A stretch of DNA of 64,000 bases from Planctomycetota bacterium (lineage in GTDB: Bacteria > Planctomycetota > UBA1135 > GCA-002686595): assembly GCA_020853575.1 (NCBI GenBank), contig JADYYP010000012.1, positions 124,001 to 188,000 on the forward strand, given 5' to 3'. A program made the position numbers and the translations under genes. Under the pieces are notes generated by a model that worked only from the letters and a program-made list of their open reading frames with translations, did not search any database and was not told where the DNA came from. Below are positions 34,377 to 43,618 of the stretch, in pieces (position 1 is the first letter of the stretch; every line of letters starts with the position of its first letter).

Positions 34377-37300
34377 TCAGCGCGCCGTGAAGTAGGGCGC
34401 CTCGGGCGAGCCTCCGGCCAGGACGTAGGCCGCGAGATCCAGGATCTCGTCCAGCGTCAGCACGTCGAGCAAGCCGGACGGCATGCGCGAGATCGGATGC
34501 AGGCGACGGCGTTCGATGTCCGAGGGCGCGAGCTCGAGCAGGTCCTCCTGCGGCGGCAGGCGGCGCAAGCGCAGTCCCGCGCCGTCCTCGTGCTCGATGC
34601 GACCGACGACGAGGTCTCCGCCGCGCGTCAGGATCTCGGTGTCTTGGTACTGATCCGAGATGGTCTTCGAGGGCTCGACCAGCGACTCCAAGAGGTCGAG
34701 CCGCGAGTAGCGCGAGCCCACTCCGGTCAGGTCGGGCCCCGTGGCGCCGCCCTCGCCACCCATGCGGTGGCACTCGACGCAGCGGGCCTTGGAAAAGGCC
34801 GCTCTTCCGCGCTCGAAATCTCGTCCACGGGGCTCGGACGCAAAGGCCGGCGCGAGCTCGTCCTTGCTCCAGGCGTGCACGAAGCTGGCCGTCAGCGCGG
34901 TGGCTGGACGCGCCTGAGACGGAGGCGGGGCGAGCACCTCGGCGAGCGCTGCGCGTTCCTCGGCGCTGAGCGCGTCGACGGCTTGCTCGCGGATCTTCTC
35001 GATGTACTTCGTCAAGCTGTAGCCGCCGCGCGCGCTGGCGTGCAAGCGATCGAGCTCGCGGAAGAAGGTCGCGCGCGACTCGCGATCCCAGCCGACCTTG
35101 GCGACTCTCAGGCAGTACGCGGCCCAGATGCGCTCCTCCTGCGATTCCGCGCTGGAGAGCGTGCGCAGCGCGGGCGCGATCACCTTGGGCGAGCCGAGCG
35201 CGACCAACAGCTGCAACAGCTCGCGGTCGACACGCTCGGAGCCGCTGGGGTACAGACGCTCCCACGCCGCGCGAAACCGCTCGAGCGCATCGGTGTCGGG
35301 CTCGAGGCGGATCAGCGCCAACGCGTGGAGTCGCGCGACCTGCACCAGGAGCTCGTTGTCGTAGCTGGACAGCTGCAGCTTCCCGAGCTCGGCCACGACG
35401 TAGTCGCGCGCTCGTTCGCCGCCCTCGTGGATGCAGCTCAGGATGCGCTCGATGTCGCCGCGCTCGTTCTTGGTCTTCCGCGTCGACCAGAACTCGACGG
35501 CACCGAGTTGCTCGATGCGCGTGCGGGCCGCGTGGCGCACGAAGCGATCGGGATCACCGACTTCCCGGCGCAGCAGGTCGACGCGCAGATCGTCGGGGCC
35601 TGGACCGATCTTGCGCTGCATCAAGCTGGCCAGGCGCTCGCGCTCGCCCGAGAAGATCACCTGCTCCGCGCCGAGCCGTTCGGCTGCCAGCCGATCGCCC
35701 GCGGGGAGCTCGCCGGCCCAGGTGATGCGGTACAGGCCAGACTGCGCGCGCCGTCCGCCGGTGGTCACGTACAGCGCGCCGTCGCGCGCGACCACCGCAT
35801 CGGTGACCGGGAACGGCTTGCCGCTGGCGAACTTCTCGGCGACGCCCGTGAAGCTCGCGCCGCGCGGCGTGAGGTGCACCGCGTAGATCGTGCCGTAGGC
35901 CCAGTCGAGCGCGTACAGCGCGCGCCGGTACTTGGCCGGGAACTTGGCCTCGGTCCCGAACACCAGGCCAGTGGGCGACGAGAGCCCGATGTCGCACACG
36001 CTCGGCAGCGTGTCGGGGTAGTCGGGCGGCATCTTGCCGGGACCTCCGCGCCAGCCGAAGTCCGCGCCCGCGACGACGTGGAAGATGCGCGTGGGCTGGT
36101 ACCACGGCGTGCCGATGTCCCACTCCATGTCGGAGTCGAAGGTGAACAGCTCGCCGTCGTCGTCGAAGGCCAAGTCGTACGCGTTGCGGAAACCGCAGGC
36201 CCACAGATCCCAGCGTTTGCCGTTCTCGTCGGTGCGCACCACCCAGCCGCCCGGCGCGCGGATGCCGACCGCGTGGCCGTTGGGGTCCTCGATGCGCTCG
36301 AGCAGGATGTCCTCACCCCAGTTGCGCGGTCGGAAGGCGCGATCGATGGGCTCGGGCAGCTTCGTGTGGTTGCCGCCGACGATCCACAGTCGACCATCGG
36401 GGCCGAGCACGACGGCGTGCGGACCGTGCTCACCGCCGCCGTCGAACGCGCGCAACAGCTCGCTGTGATCGAGCACGTCGTCGCCGTCGCTGTCGCGCAC
36501 GCGGTACAAGCCGTTGCGGGCGCCGTCGCTCTCGCTGACGACCACGTACAGCGAGTCGTAGGCCCAGCACAGCCCGTGGGCGCTGCCGAGCTCCAACGCG
36601 AGCCGCTCGACGCGCGTCTGCGCCGTCGGCGTGCCGACGGTGACGCGGTACAGCGCGCCGTATTGGTCGCTGACGTACAGGCGTCCGCGCGGGTCCTCGC
36701 ACAGCGAGACCCACGAGCCTTGCTCGCCCTTGGGCACCGAGTACACGAGCTCCGCGCGGAAGCCCGGCAAGAGTTGCAGCTCCGACGCGGCGAGCGCGCT
36801 CTCCGGCGCTGGGCTGGCGACTGCCGGTGTGTTGGCGGGGCTACCCCACGGTCCCACGCCGAACGCGCCGAACGAATGCGGCGCGGCCGCGCGACTGCGC
36901 TCGAGCGAGAGCGGGCTCCAGGTCTCGAAGTCCGTGTCGGGCGCGGCGCGCTGGGCGCTCCAGCTGGTGTCGCTGACCACGCGTACGAGACGCCCGTGTT
37001 CGCCGTCGACCTCGAGCTCGAGCCACACCGCCGCCGGACCGCCATCGTTGCGCGCGATCAGCGCCAGCTCGTTCTCGCCCTCGCGCAGCAGACGCGCGAC
37101 GTCGACCTCGACCGGCTCAGCCCAGTCGTCGCTGGTGCACGCCAGCTCGCCGTTGACGAACACGCGCATGTGGTTGTCGGCCGAGCCGCGCAGGAGCGCG
37201 CGCCCGGCCGCCGCGCGCACGTCGAAGCGCCGCGCGAACAGCGCCAGATCGCCGTCGTGGGCTTCGGCCGTCGGCCACAGCCAGTGCGGGCTCGCGCCTT

Positions 37301-38102
37301 CGGTGCTAGGTCGCACTGCGCTGGGCGGCGCGGGCGCAACAGTTCGTTCCGCGACCGGCTCGAGGACGCCGCGCTCGAGCTGCTTCAGCTCGAAGCCGCG
37401 GTACGCGACCTTCATCGGCGGCCCAGCGTGCAATTGCAGCGCCAGCAAGCCCGAGAGGCGCCGCTCAGGCCGGAGGTCGAGCACGCGCGCCGTGACGTGG
37501 CCGTTGATCTCGAGCTCGACGCGCGCGCCACGGGCGCGGACGACGTAGCGATTCCACTCGCGTGAGCGCACGTGGCCGAGCAATTCGCTCGCGTCCGCGA
37601 AGCGCGTCGTGCGCTTGCCGTCGACGCCGAGCTCGACGCTCTCACCGCGCGTCGCGACCACTCCGGCGCCGTCTTGCTCGTACAGACATCCGGTCCAATT
37701 GGGGCCGTCTTCGATGTCCGCTTGGAAGCCCGCGACGCCCCAGCTGGCGCGCGCCTCACTGCGGAACTGCAATCCGGAATTGCCGCCTTCGATGCGGAAT
37801 TCGAAGGCGAGCTCGAAGTCCTCGAGCTCCACCCCGCGTCGCACCAAGTAGGTCGTCGCGTCGCACGGAACGGCCGAGCTGCTCTGGCCGACGATGCAGC
37901 CGTCCTCGACGCGCCAGAAACGCGGATCGCCATCCCAGCCCGCGAGCGAGTGTCCGTCGAACAGCTCGAGGCGCGGCGCGGCCTGCACTTGGGGTGCGCT
38001 CGCATTCGGCGGCGCGCTCGCGCTCGGCGCGTTGCTCGGCGTGTCGGTGTGGCAGGCGGCGAACACACTCGCCAAGGCGAGCGACACGGAGAGTCGGTTC
38101 AT
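34377..38102 (-). CDS. DUF1080 / PVC-type dehydrogenase / haem c fusion lipoprotein
   Basis: A 1,241-residue lipoprotein (VFAACHTD; Cys near residue 17). Domains in order: DUF1080 / 3-keto-disaccharide hydrolase-type jelly roll (~45-235, LFDGHSLAGWDGD, GNSGLQFRS); a sugar-binding-like sandwich (~270-375, MRVFVNGELACTSDDW); a membrane-bound-dehydrogenase-type six-bladed propeller (~430-770, PGFRAELVYSVPKGEQGSW, HGPHAVVLGPDGRLWIVGGNHT); HEAT-like helices; and a C-terminal haem c domain (CVECH near 1106-1110, then GATGPDLTGVGSRYSR). The last two are the Pirellula/Verrucomicrobium-type domains, a strong PVC marker. It probably oxidises a sugar or alcohol in the periplasm and passes electrons to the haem. 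DUF1080 is usually on a separate gene, so this fusion is large. The ATG at 38102 starts the signal peptide. Confidence 0.88.
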   Translation of the reverse strand: MNRLSVSLALASVFAACHTDTPSNAPSASAPPNASAPQVQAAPRLELFDGHSLAGWDGDPRFWRVEDGCIVGQSSSAVPCDATTYLVRRGVELEDFELAFEFRIEGGNSGLQFRSEARASWGVAGFQADIEDGPNWTGCLYEQDGAGVVATRGESVELGVDGKRTTRFADASELLGHVRSREWNRYVVRARGARVELEINGHVTARVLDLRPERRLSGLLALQLHAGPPMKVAYRGFELKQLERGVLEPVAERTVAPAPPSAVRPSTEGASPHWLWPTAEAHDGDLALFARRFDVRAAAGRALLRGSADNHMRVFVNGELACTSDDWAEPVEVDVARLLREGENELALIARNDGGPAAVWLELEVDGEHGRLVRVVSDTSWSAQRAAPDTDFETWSPLSLERSRAAAPHSFGAFGVGPWGSPANTPAVASPAPESALAASELQLLPGFRAELVYSVPKGEQGSWVSLCEDPRGRLYVSDQYGALYRVTVGTPTAQTRVERLALELGSAHGLCWAYDSLYVVVSESDGARNGLYRVRDSDGDDVLDHSELLRAFDGGGEHGPHAVVLGPDGRLWIVGGNHTKLPEPIDRAFRPRNWGEDILLERIEDPNGHAVGIRAPGGWVVRTDENGKRWDLWACGFRNAYDLAFDDDGELFTFDSDMEWDIGTPWYQPTRIFHVVAGADFGWRGGPGKMPPDYPDTLPSVCDIGLSSPTGLVFGTEAKFPAKYRRALYALDWAYGTIYAVHLTPRGASFTGVAEKFASGKPFPVTDAVVARDGALYVTTGGRRAQSGLYRITWAGELPAGDRLAAERLGAEQVIFSGERERLASLMQRKIGPGPDDLRVDLLRREVGDPDRFVRHAARTRIEQLGAVEFWSTRKTKNERGDIERILSCIHEGGERARDYVVAELGKLQLSSYDNELLVQVARLHALALIRLEPDTDALERFRAAWERLYPSGSERVDRELLQLLVALGSPKVIAPALRTLSSAESQEERIWAAYCLRVAKVGWDRESRATFFRELDRLHASARGGYSLTKYIEKIREQAVDALSAEERAALAEVLAPPPSQARPATALTASFVHAWSKDELAPAFASEPRGRDFERGRAAFSKARCVECHRMGGEGGATGPDLTGVGSRYSRLDLLESLVEPSKTISDQYQDTEILTRGGDLVVGRIEHEDGAGLRLRRLPPQEDLLELAPSDIERRRLHPISRMPSGLLDVLTLDEILDLAAYVLAGGSPEAPYFTAR

Positions 38103-38221
38103 GGGCGCGGCGATGGAGCTGGGACCGCGCGTCATCGTAGCGAGAGCTGGTCGCTCGCCGGCGCTCGATCGCTGGCGCGGCGCGAGCTCGGAGGGCGACG
38201 AATGCGCGCTCGCGCGACCGG

Positions 38222-38839
38222 TCACGGCGCGAAGGGCGTCGAGCTGTGGATCTCGGTGACCCCGCTGTCGCGCACCAGCTCGCGCCAGTTGTGCTCGCGC
38301 ACGCCCCCGCCGGCGAGCACCACGATTCGACCGCGAGCGCGCTCCACCAGCTTGCGCAGCTCGAAGCGACCTTCGTGGGCCGTGGGCGCGCCGCCGCTGG
38401 TGAGGACGCGCTCGCAGCCCAGCGCGATCAGCGCGTCGAGCGCCGCGAGCTTGTCGGGCGTCTCGTCGAATGCGCGATGGAACGTCACGCGCAGCGGCCG
38501 CGCGGCGCGTACCAACTCGGCCGTCGCGTCGGCATCGACGGTGTGGTCGGGCCGCAACAGCCCGAACACGACTCCGGCGACCTTGCGCGCCTTGAGCTGT
38601 CCGATCTCCGAGCGCATGCGTGCGAGCTCTTCCGTCGTGATGCAGAAGTCTCCCGCGCGCGGCCGCACCATCACGTGCAGCGGGAGCGTGGACTGCGCCA
38701 GCGCCAGCTCGAGCAGCCCCGCGCTGGGGCTCAGTCCGCCGACGTCCAAGCGCGAGCACAGCTCGATGCGCCGCGCGCCGCGCGCTTGCGCGCGCTGCAA
38801 GGCGCCGATCGAGTCGACGCACACCTCGAGCAGGGTCAT
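38222..38839 (-). CDS. cutC: CutC family protein
   Basis: A 205-residue TIM-barrel protein of the CutC family. Marks: LLEVCVDSIGALQRAQARG (~3-21), RIELCSRLDVGGLSPSAG, HVMVRPRAGDF, GVVFGLLRPD, VTFHRAFDETPD and RVLTSGG. CutC was linked to copper homeostasis in E. coli, but that link is disputed and other work suggests a different enzymatic job. Length is slightly short but the family fold is complete. It lies 87 nt downstream of the ABC permease on the same strand and may be the last gene of that transporter operon. Confidence 0.88.
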   Translation of the reverse strand: MTLLEVCVDSIGALQRAQARGARRIELCSRLDVGGLSPSAGLLELALAQSTLPLHVMVRPRAGDFCITTEELARMRSEIGQLKARKVAGVVFGLLRPDHTVDADATAELVRAARPLRVTFHRAFDETPDKLAALDALIALGCERVLTSGGAPTAHEGRFELRKLVERARGRIVVLAGGGVREHNWRELVRDSGVTEIHSSTPFAP

Positions 38840-38926
38840 GCGCGCAGAGCGTAACGCGCGCAGCCGCCTGCTCCGCCGGCCGTCACGGTCGAATCACGCC
38901 GAGCCGTCCGCGCGCGTGCCGCGGCG

Positions 38927-40045
38927 CTAGGCGGGCTCGGCGCGCTGGCGGATGCGGTCGAGCACCACCGCTGCGACGATGATCGCGCCCGTCACGAGCT
39001 CTTGGACCCAGTTGTCGAGCCCGAGTTGCGTGCAGCCGTTGTCGACCACGGTCATGATCAACGCGCCGATCAGCGTGCCGGTGATCGAGCCCTGGCCGCC
39101 GGACAGGCTCGCGCCTCCGATCACGACCGCCGCGATCACTTTCAGCTCGTAGCCCTGCGCTGTGGTGGGATCGCCCATCGACAAGTAGGAGAGCTGCAGC
39201 ACCGCTGCCACCCCGGCGCACGCCACGCCCAGCGCGTACACGCAGAGCTTGGTGCGCTCGACACGCAGTCCGCACAGCCGCGCGGTCTCCTCGTTCGACC
39301 CGATCGCGAACACGTGCCGGCCGAAGACCGTGAAGCGCATCGCGAGTCCCGCCAGCAACGCCAGCGCGGCCAGGATCCACACGCCCGGCGGCAGCCAAGC
39401 GAACGGGCCCGTGTCGCCGACGTACATCAGCTCCCGCAGACGCTCCATCGCGCGCATCGACTGCGGCGCGTCGGCGTACACCGGCTGGTTGCCGCCGAGC
39501 CCCTTGGCCAGACCGCGCAGGGCACCCCACAGTCCGAGCGTGACGATGAAGGGGGAGAGCGGAACACGCGCGGGCCAGCGCCAGTGCACCACCAACCCAA
39601 GCCCGAGCAACGCCAGCGCGACGCCGATGCCGCTGCCAACGCCGTGCGCACGCGCCATCCAACCTCCGAGCGCGACCGCGGCCGCGAGCGTCACGACGCG
39701 CACGAGCTCTCCGATCACGAGCGCGCCGATCAACGCACCGATGGCGGCACCGCTGGCGACGCCCGCGGCGCACGCCAGCCACGGCGTGTTGAACTCGCGG
39801 ACCAGCAGCGCGATCACCATCGTTCCGAGCGCGATCGTCGAGCCGACCGAGAGGTCGATTCCGCCGGCGACGATGATCCAAGTCGCGCCGACGGCCGCGG
39901 TGCCGACCACCGCGGTCTGGAGCAGCATCAACTGTTGGTTGGACCAGCTGGTGAAGCTGCTGCCGGTGAGCGCGGCGAACAGCACCCAAGTGGCGATCAG
40001 GCCGAGCGCCGGTCCGAGCATGCGGAGCAACGCGCGCAGGTTCAC
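38927..40045 (-). CDS. Sugar ABC transporter permease (RbsC/XylH type)
   Basis: A 372-residue membrane permease of the BPD_transp_2 family (ribose/xylose type). Hallmarks: IIVAGGIDLSVGSTIALG (~58-75), FIVTLGLWGALRGLAKG (~180-196), VFAIGSNEETARLCGL (~255-270) and VIGGASLSGGQGSITGTLIGAL (~318-338). About ten helices. The start is GTG at 40045, overlapping the ATPase stop by 4 nt. A central ~60-residue insertion of extra hydrophobic sequence (~110-165) makes it longer than RbsC. Next to the fucose operon, its likely cargo is L-fucose or a related sugar. Confidence 0.88.
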   Translation of the reverse strand: MNLRALLRMLGPALGLIATWVLFAALTGSSFTSWSNQQLMLLQTAVVGTAAVGATWIIVAGGIDLSVGSTIALGTMVIALLVREFNTPWLACAAGVASGAAIGALIGALVIGELVRVVTLAAAVALGGWMARAHGVGSGIGVALALLGLGLVVHWRWPARVPLSPFIVTLGLWGALRGLAKGLGGNQPVYADAPQSMRAMERLRELMYVGDTGPFAWLPPGVWILAALALLAGLAMRFTVFGRHVFAIGSNEETARLCGLRVERTKLCVYALGVACAGVAAVLQLSYLSMGDPTTAQGYELKVIAAVVIGGASLSGGQGSITGTLIGALIMTVVDNGCTQLGLDNWVQELVTGAIIVAAVVLDRIRQRAEPA

Positions 40046-41550
40046 GCGACACCGCCCGCGGCTTGGAGCAGCACGTCGTGCTCGTCGATCTCGTCCACCG
40101 CGCGCGGCGCGTGCAGCACCCCGCGCTCCATCACCGCGATGGAATCGCAGATGCCGAACAACTCGGGCAGGTAGCTCGACACCACGACCACGGCCTTGCG
40201 AGGCTCGCGGACGCGCGCGAGCTCGTCGATCAGGCGGTAGATCTCGGCCTTGGCGCCGACGTCGACGCCGCGCGTCGGTTCGTCGAGCAACAGCAAGTCG
40301 ACGTCCGCGAACAGGAGCCGCGCGAGCGCGACCTTCTGTTGGTTTCCGCCGGAGAGGCGTCCGACCGGCTGCCGTGGACCCGAGCACTTGACGCCCAGCT
40401 CCTCGATCCAGCGCGCCGCGCCGGAGTCGAGTGCCGCGGGTGTCAGCCAGGCGCCGCGGGCGAGGCGCTCGAGCCGTGGCAGGCACAGGTTCTCGGCGAT
40501 CGGCCGTTCGAGGGCCAGGCCTTCGCGCTTGCGGTCCTCGCTCGCGAACCCGACGCCGCTGCGCCAGCGCTCGCGCGGCGTGCGCGGGCCCGCCAGGCCC
40601 ATGACGCGCAGCTCGCCGCCCGCGACGCGGTCGAGCCCGAACAATGCACGCAGGAACTCGGTGCGGCCGGCGCCGATCAGGCCGGCGATGCCCAGCACTT
40701 CTCCGCGACGGATTTCGAGCGTCGCGTCGCGCGGCGCGCGCGCACCGGAGAGTTGGCGCACACTCGCGAGCACTTCTCCGGCGACCGCGGCGCTGCGCGG
40801 ATAGAGCTCGGACACGTCGCGGCCCACCATGGCGGCGACCAGTCGGCCGGGAGTGGCACGCGCGAGGTCCAGTGTCTCGATCGTGCGGCCGTCGCGCAGC
40901 ACCGTGGCGCGCTCGGCGACGGCGAAGAGCTCCTCGAGCACGTGCGAGATGTAGACGATCGACGTGCCGTGCTCGCGCAGCGAGCGCAGCAACCCGAACA
41001 GGCGCGCGACGTCGTCCTTGGCCAGGCTCGAGGTCGGCTCGTCGAGCACCAGCACGCGCGCGTCGAGCGCGACGGCGCGCGCGATCTCGACCAACTGACG
41101 GTCGGCGATGCCGAGCTCGCTCACGCGGCGTGTGAGCGGCAACTCGGCGCGACCCACGCGCGCCAGGGCCGCCCGCGCGCGCCGAGCCGCCGCGGCGGAG
41201 TCGACGACTGGACCGCGCCGCGGCTCGGCGCCGAGCAGCACGTTTTCCGCGACGGTCAGGTGCGGCGCGAGCGACAGCTCTTGGTAGATCATCGCCACGC
41301 CCGCGCGGCGCGCTTCGATCGGCGAGCGCGGGGCGTAGCGCGCTCCGTCGAGCAGCATCTCGCCAGCGTCCGCCTGCAGCGCTCCCGCCAGCACCTTCAT
41401 CAGGGTCGACTTCCCCGCGCCGTTCTCGCCGACCAGCGCCAGCAGCTCACCGGGCCGCAACTCGAGCTCGACTCCCGCGAGCGCCAGCGTCGCGCCGAAG
41501 CGCTTCTCGATTCCTCGCATGCGCAGCCGCGGAGCCGGTGACGTGGACAT
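40042..41550 (-). CDS. Sugar ABC transporter ATPase, two-domain (RbsA/XylG type)
   Basis: A 502-residue tandem ATPase. Domain 1 has Walker A GENGAGKST (~45-53), a degenerate signature (VSELGIADRQLVEIARA) and Walker B VLVLDEPTSSL. Domain 2 has the usual degenerate P-loop GLIGAGRTEF, the intact signature LSGGNQQKVALARLL and LLLLDEPTRGVDVGAKAEIY. All of this is normal for the family. The ATG at 41550 fits family length; upstream in-frame codons extend into the spacer. It sits between the binding-protein and permease genes, with a 4-nt overlap to the permease. Confidence 0.92.
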   Translation of the reverse strand: MSTSPAPRLRMRGIEKRFGATLALAGVELELRPGELLALVGENGAGKSTLMKVLAGALQADAGEMLLDGARYAPRSPIEARRAGVAMIYQELSLAPHLTVAENVLLGAEPRRGPVVDSAAAARRARAALARVGRAELPLTRRVSELGIADRQLVEIARAVALDARVLVLDEPTSSLAKDDVARLFGLLRSLREHGTSIVYISHVLEELFAVAERATVLRDGRTIETLDLARATPGRLVAAMVGRDVSELYPRSAAVAGEVLASVRQLSGARAPRDATLEIRRGEVLGIAGLIGAGRTEFLRALFGLDRVAGGELRVMGLAGPRTPRERWRSGVGFASEDRKREGLALERPIAENLCLPRLERLARGAWLTPAALDSGAARWIEELGVKCSGPRQPVGRLSGGNQQKVALARLLFADVDLLLLDEPTRGVDVGAKAEIYRLIDELARVREPRKAVVVVSSYLPELFGICDSIAVMERGVLHAPRAVDEIDEHDVLLQAAGGVA

Positions 41551-41625
41551 CGGCGCGCAGCCTAGCCCGACCCGTTCACCAGCCTGTGCTGCAAACGCGG
41601 AAACCACGGCGCTGCGGCGCGCGGC

Positions 41626-42594
41626 TCACTCGAGCAGCGCCGCGATCTCGGGCGCTTGCATGTTGGCGCGCGTGGCCAGCGCGCAGCCGGTGTCGATCAC
41701 GGGTTCGACCGCTTGCCGTGCGAGGGCCTTGGCCACAGTCTCGACCGCCAGTCGGCCCATACGCCGCGGATCTTGCACGACGAGCGCGTCGATCTTGCCC
41801 TCGCCGAGCGCTCGGACCAGGGGCGGCGAGGCGTCGAAGCCGACGAAGCGCAGCTGGCCAGCGAGGCCGGCTTGCTCGAGCGCCAGCAACATGCCCGCGG
41901 TGGTCGGCTCATTCGAGCAGAACACGCCTTGCGCCGCTTGCAACGCGTCGAGCATGTTGAGCGCGGTGGTCTTGGCTTCGCCAACGGTCGCACCCGCGTA
42001 GCGGTTGTCGACGATGACCTCCAATCCAGCGGCGCGGGCCGCGACGAGGAAGCCCTCCTCGCGCGCTTCGGTGCTCGCCGACCCGACGCTGTAGCGCAGC
42101 AAGACGACCTTGCCCTTCGCGCCCAGCAGCCCGGCGAGGTGCTCGCCGGCGAGCGTTCCACCGCGACGGTTGTCGGTGGCCACGAAACTGGCGAAGTCCA
42201 CGCCGGCGCGACCGTCGAGATCGCTGTCGAAGATCACCACCGGGATGCCCTTCGATTTGGCGAGTGCGACCACCGGCACCAGCGCGGCGTGGTCGAGCGG
42301 TGCGAGCGCCAGCCCGTCGACACCGTCCGCGAGGAATTGCTGCACGACCTGGATCTGCTGCGCGCGATCGTTCTCTTGCAGTGGGCCTTTCCAGAGCAAC
42401 TCGACCGCGCTCTGCTCCGCGCCCTTGCGCGCGCCGGCCTCGACGGCCTTCCAGAAGACGTGCGTGGTTCCCTTGGGCACCACCGCGATGCGCGGCGCGC
42501 CGGCCGGAGCGCCAGCGCTCGAGGGCGCGTCGTCCGAGCAAGCGGCGAGGCCGGAGAGCAGAAGCGCGGCGCAGCGAAGCGTGATCGAGCTCAT
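41626..42594 (-). CDS. Periplasmic sugar-binding lipoprotein of the ABC transporter
   Basis: A 322-residue substrate-binding protein (Peripla_BP_4 fold). The lipobox is LSGLAACSDD (Cys ~17). Typical landmarks: RIAVVPKGTTHVFWKAVEAGARKGA (split over ~33-57), DGVDGLALAPLDHAAL, GIPVVIFDSDLDG, VATDNRRGGTLAGEHL, GVFCSNEPTTAGML and LRFVGFDASPPLV. It delivers sugar to the permease/ATPase encoded next to it (75-nt gap to the ATPase). It is divergent from the iclR gene across a 190-nt region, so the regulator probably controls both sides. Confidence 0.9.
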   Translation of the reverse strand: MSSITLRCAALLLSGLAACSDDAPSSAGAPAGAPRIAVVPKGTTHVFWKAVEAGARKGAEQSAVELLWKGPLQENDRAQQIQVVQQFLADGVDGLALAPLDHAALVPVVALAKSKGIPVVIFDSDLDGRAGVDFASFVATDNRRGGTLAGEHLAGLLGAKGKVVLLRYSVGSASTEAREEGFLVAARAAGLEVIVDNRYAGATVGEAKTTALNMLDALQAAQGVFCSNEPTTAGMLLALEQAGLAGQLRFVGFDASPPLVRALGEGKIDALVVQDPRRMGRLAVETVAKALARQAVEPVIDTGCALATRANMQAPEIAALLE

Positions 42595-42784
42595 GGAGGA
42601 ACCTGGGCCGAGGGAGCGTGCGAGGGGCCTACGCCTTGTAGCGCAGGCCTCCATCGGGCGCCATGTGGGACTCCTCACGCGCGCGCGGCGCAGGCGCGAA
42701 ACCTGCCTCTCTACCGCGGGGAAAGGGGGTGCTTTCAATTGCGAAAACGGAGGGCGGGGGATACAAGCGCCCTTGGAGATCCCC
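42595..42784. promoter_or_regulatory. Divergent control region of the transporter and fucose operon
   Basis: A 190-nt region between the binding-protein gene (minus) and iclR (plus). It holds the one AT-rich island in this part, with TTTCAATTGCGAAA (42733-42746), a TTTC-N6-GAAA half-palindrome that could be an IclR operator. A plausible plus-strand promoter overlaps it: TTGCGA (42739-42744), 17 nt, TACAAG (42762-42767), four of six matches in each box. GGAG at 42775-42778 precedes the iclR ATG. Operator and promoter calls are tentative. Confidence 0.35.
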
Positions 42785-43618
42785 ATGGCCACCAGCACTC
42801 GTGATCGCAACGCGGACAAGGAGAAGTCGCGCTACCGCGCGCCGGCCCTCGAGAAGGGACTCGACATCCTCGAGCTCCTCGCGGACCGCCCCGAAGGCCT
42901 CTCGCAGTCGGAGATCGCGCGCGCGCTCGGGCGCACGGTCGGGGAGATCTTCCGCATGCTCAATTGCCTGGTCGAGCGCGGGTACCTCTCGATCCAGCGC
43001 CCGAGCGATCGCTACATCCTGACGCTCAAGCTGTTCGAGCTGGCGCACCGCCACGCTCCGATCGATCGCCTGCTGGGCAACGCACTGCCTCTGATGAAGG
43101 AGTTCGCGACTGCCGCGCACCAGTCGTGTCACCTGGCGCTGATCGAGGGCGGCCACGGTGTGGTCGTCGCCCAAGTCGACAGCCCCGGCCACATCGGTTT
43201 CGCGGTGCGCGTCGGGTCGGTGATCGCGTTGGGCGCGACGGCCTCGGGCCGCGTGCTCCTGGCCTTCCAGACACCGGAGGATCGCCAGCGCATCCTGGTC
43301 AAGGCCGCTCACGACGCCGAGTTGGGCGACACCGCGCGCCTGCAGCGCGAGCTCGAGGCGATCCGCGGACGCGGCCACGAGGAGATGGAGAGCACGCGCA
43401 TCCGCGGCGTGCACGACCTGTCGTTCCCGGTGTTCGATCACCGCGGCTCGGCGATCGCGGCGCTGACCGTGCCGTTCATCGAGCGCCTCGACGTGGCCGA
43501 TCAGGGATCGCGTGCGCACACGCGTGAGGCCCTGGCCCGCGCTTCCGCGCGCCTGACCGCCTCGCTCGGCGGCCGCATCGCGTCCGCGCCGACGCCGCCG
43601 ACCACGCGCGTCAGATGA
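42785..43618 (+). CDS. IclR-family transcriptional regulator
   Basis: A 277-residue regulator. The N-terminal winged helix-turn-helix (~18-80) carries ALEKGLDILELLADRPEGLSQSEIARALG (in pieces) and VGEIFRMLNCLVERGYL. The C-terminal IclR effector domain (~90-265) carries HLALIEGGHGVVVAQVDSPG, ALGATASGRVLLAFQ and VFDHRGSAIAALTVPFI. The ATG at 42785 follows TTGGAG at 7 nt. The gene overlaps the next by ATGA and is therefore cotranscribed with the sugar genes it probably controls. The inducer may be L-fucose or a pathway intermediate; that is inference. Confidence 0.9.
   Translation: MATSTRDRNADKEKSRYRAPALEKGLDILELLADRPEGLSQSEIARALGRTVGEIFRMLNCLVERGYLSIQRPSDRYILTLKLFELAHRHAPIDRLLGNALPLMKEFATAAHQSCHLALIEGGHGVVVAQVDSPGHIGFAVRVGSVIALGATASGRVLLAFQTPEDRQRILVKAAHDAELGDTARLQRELEAIRGRGHEEMESTRIRGVHDLSFPVFDHRGSAIAALTVPFIERLDVADQGSRAHTREALARASARLTASLGGRIASAPTPPTTRVR

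Noticed and set aside
34329..37565. A 1,078-codon plus-strand open frame opposite the DUF1080 fusion.
   Set aside because: It has no motif and an Arg/Ala/Gly-heavy composition. The minus strand carries CVECH, DUF1080 and propeller motifs.
32077..38839. A defence island around the SIR2-like gene.
   Set aside because: The neighbours are DUF523, a cytochrome-type lipoprotein and CutC. No nuclease, helicase, restriction, toxin or mobile-element gene is present, so only the single protein is flagged.
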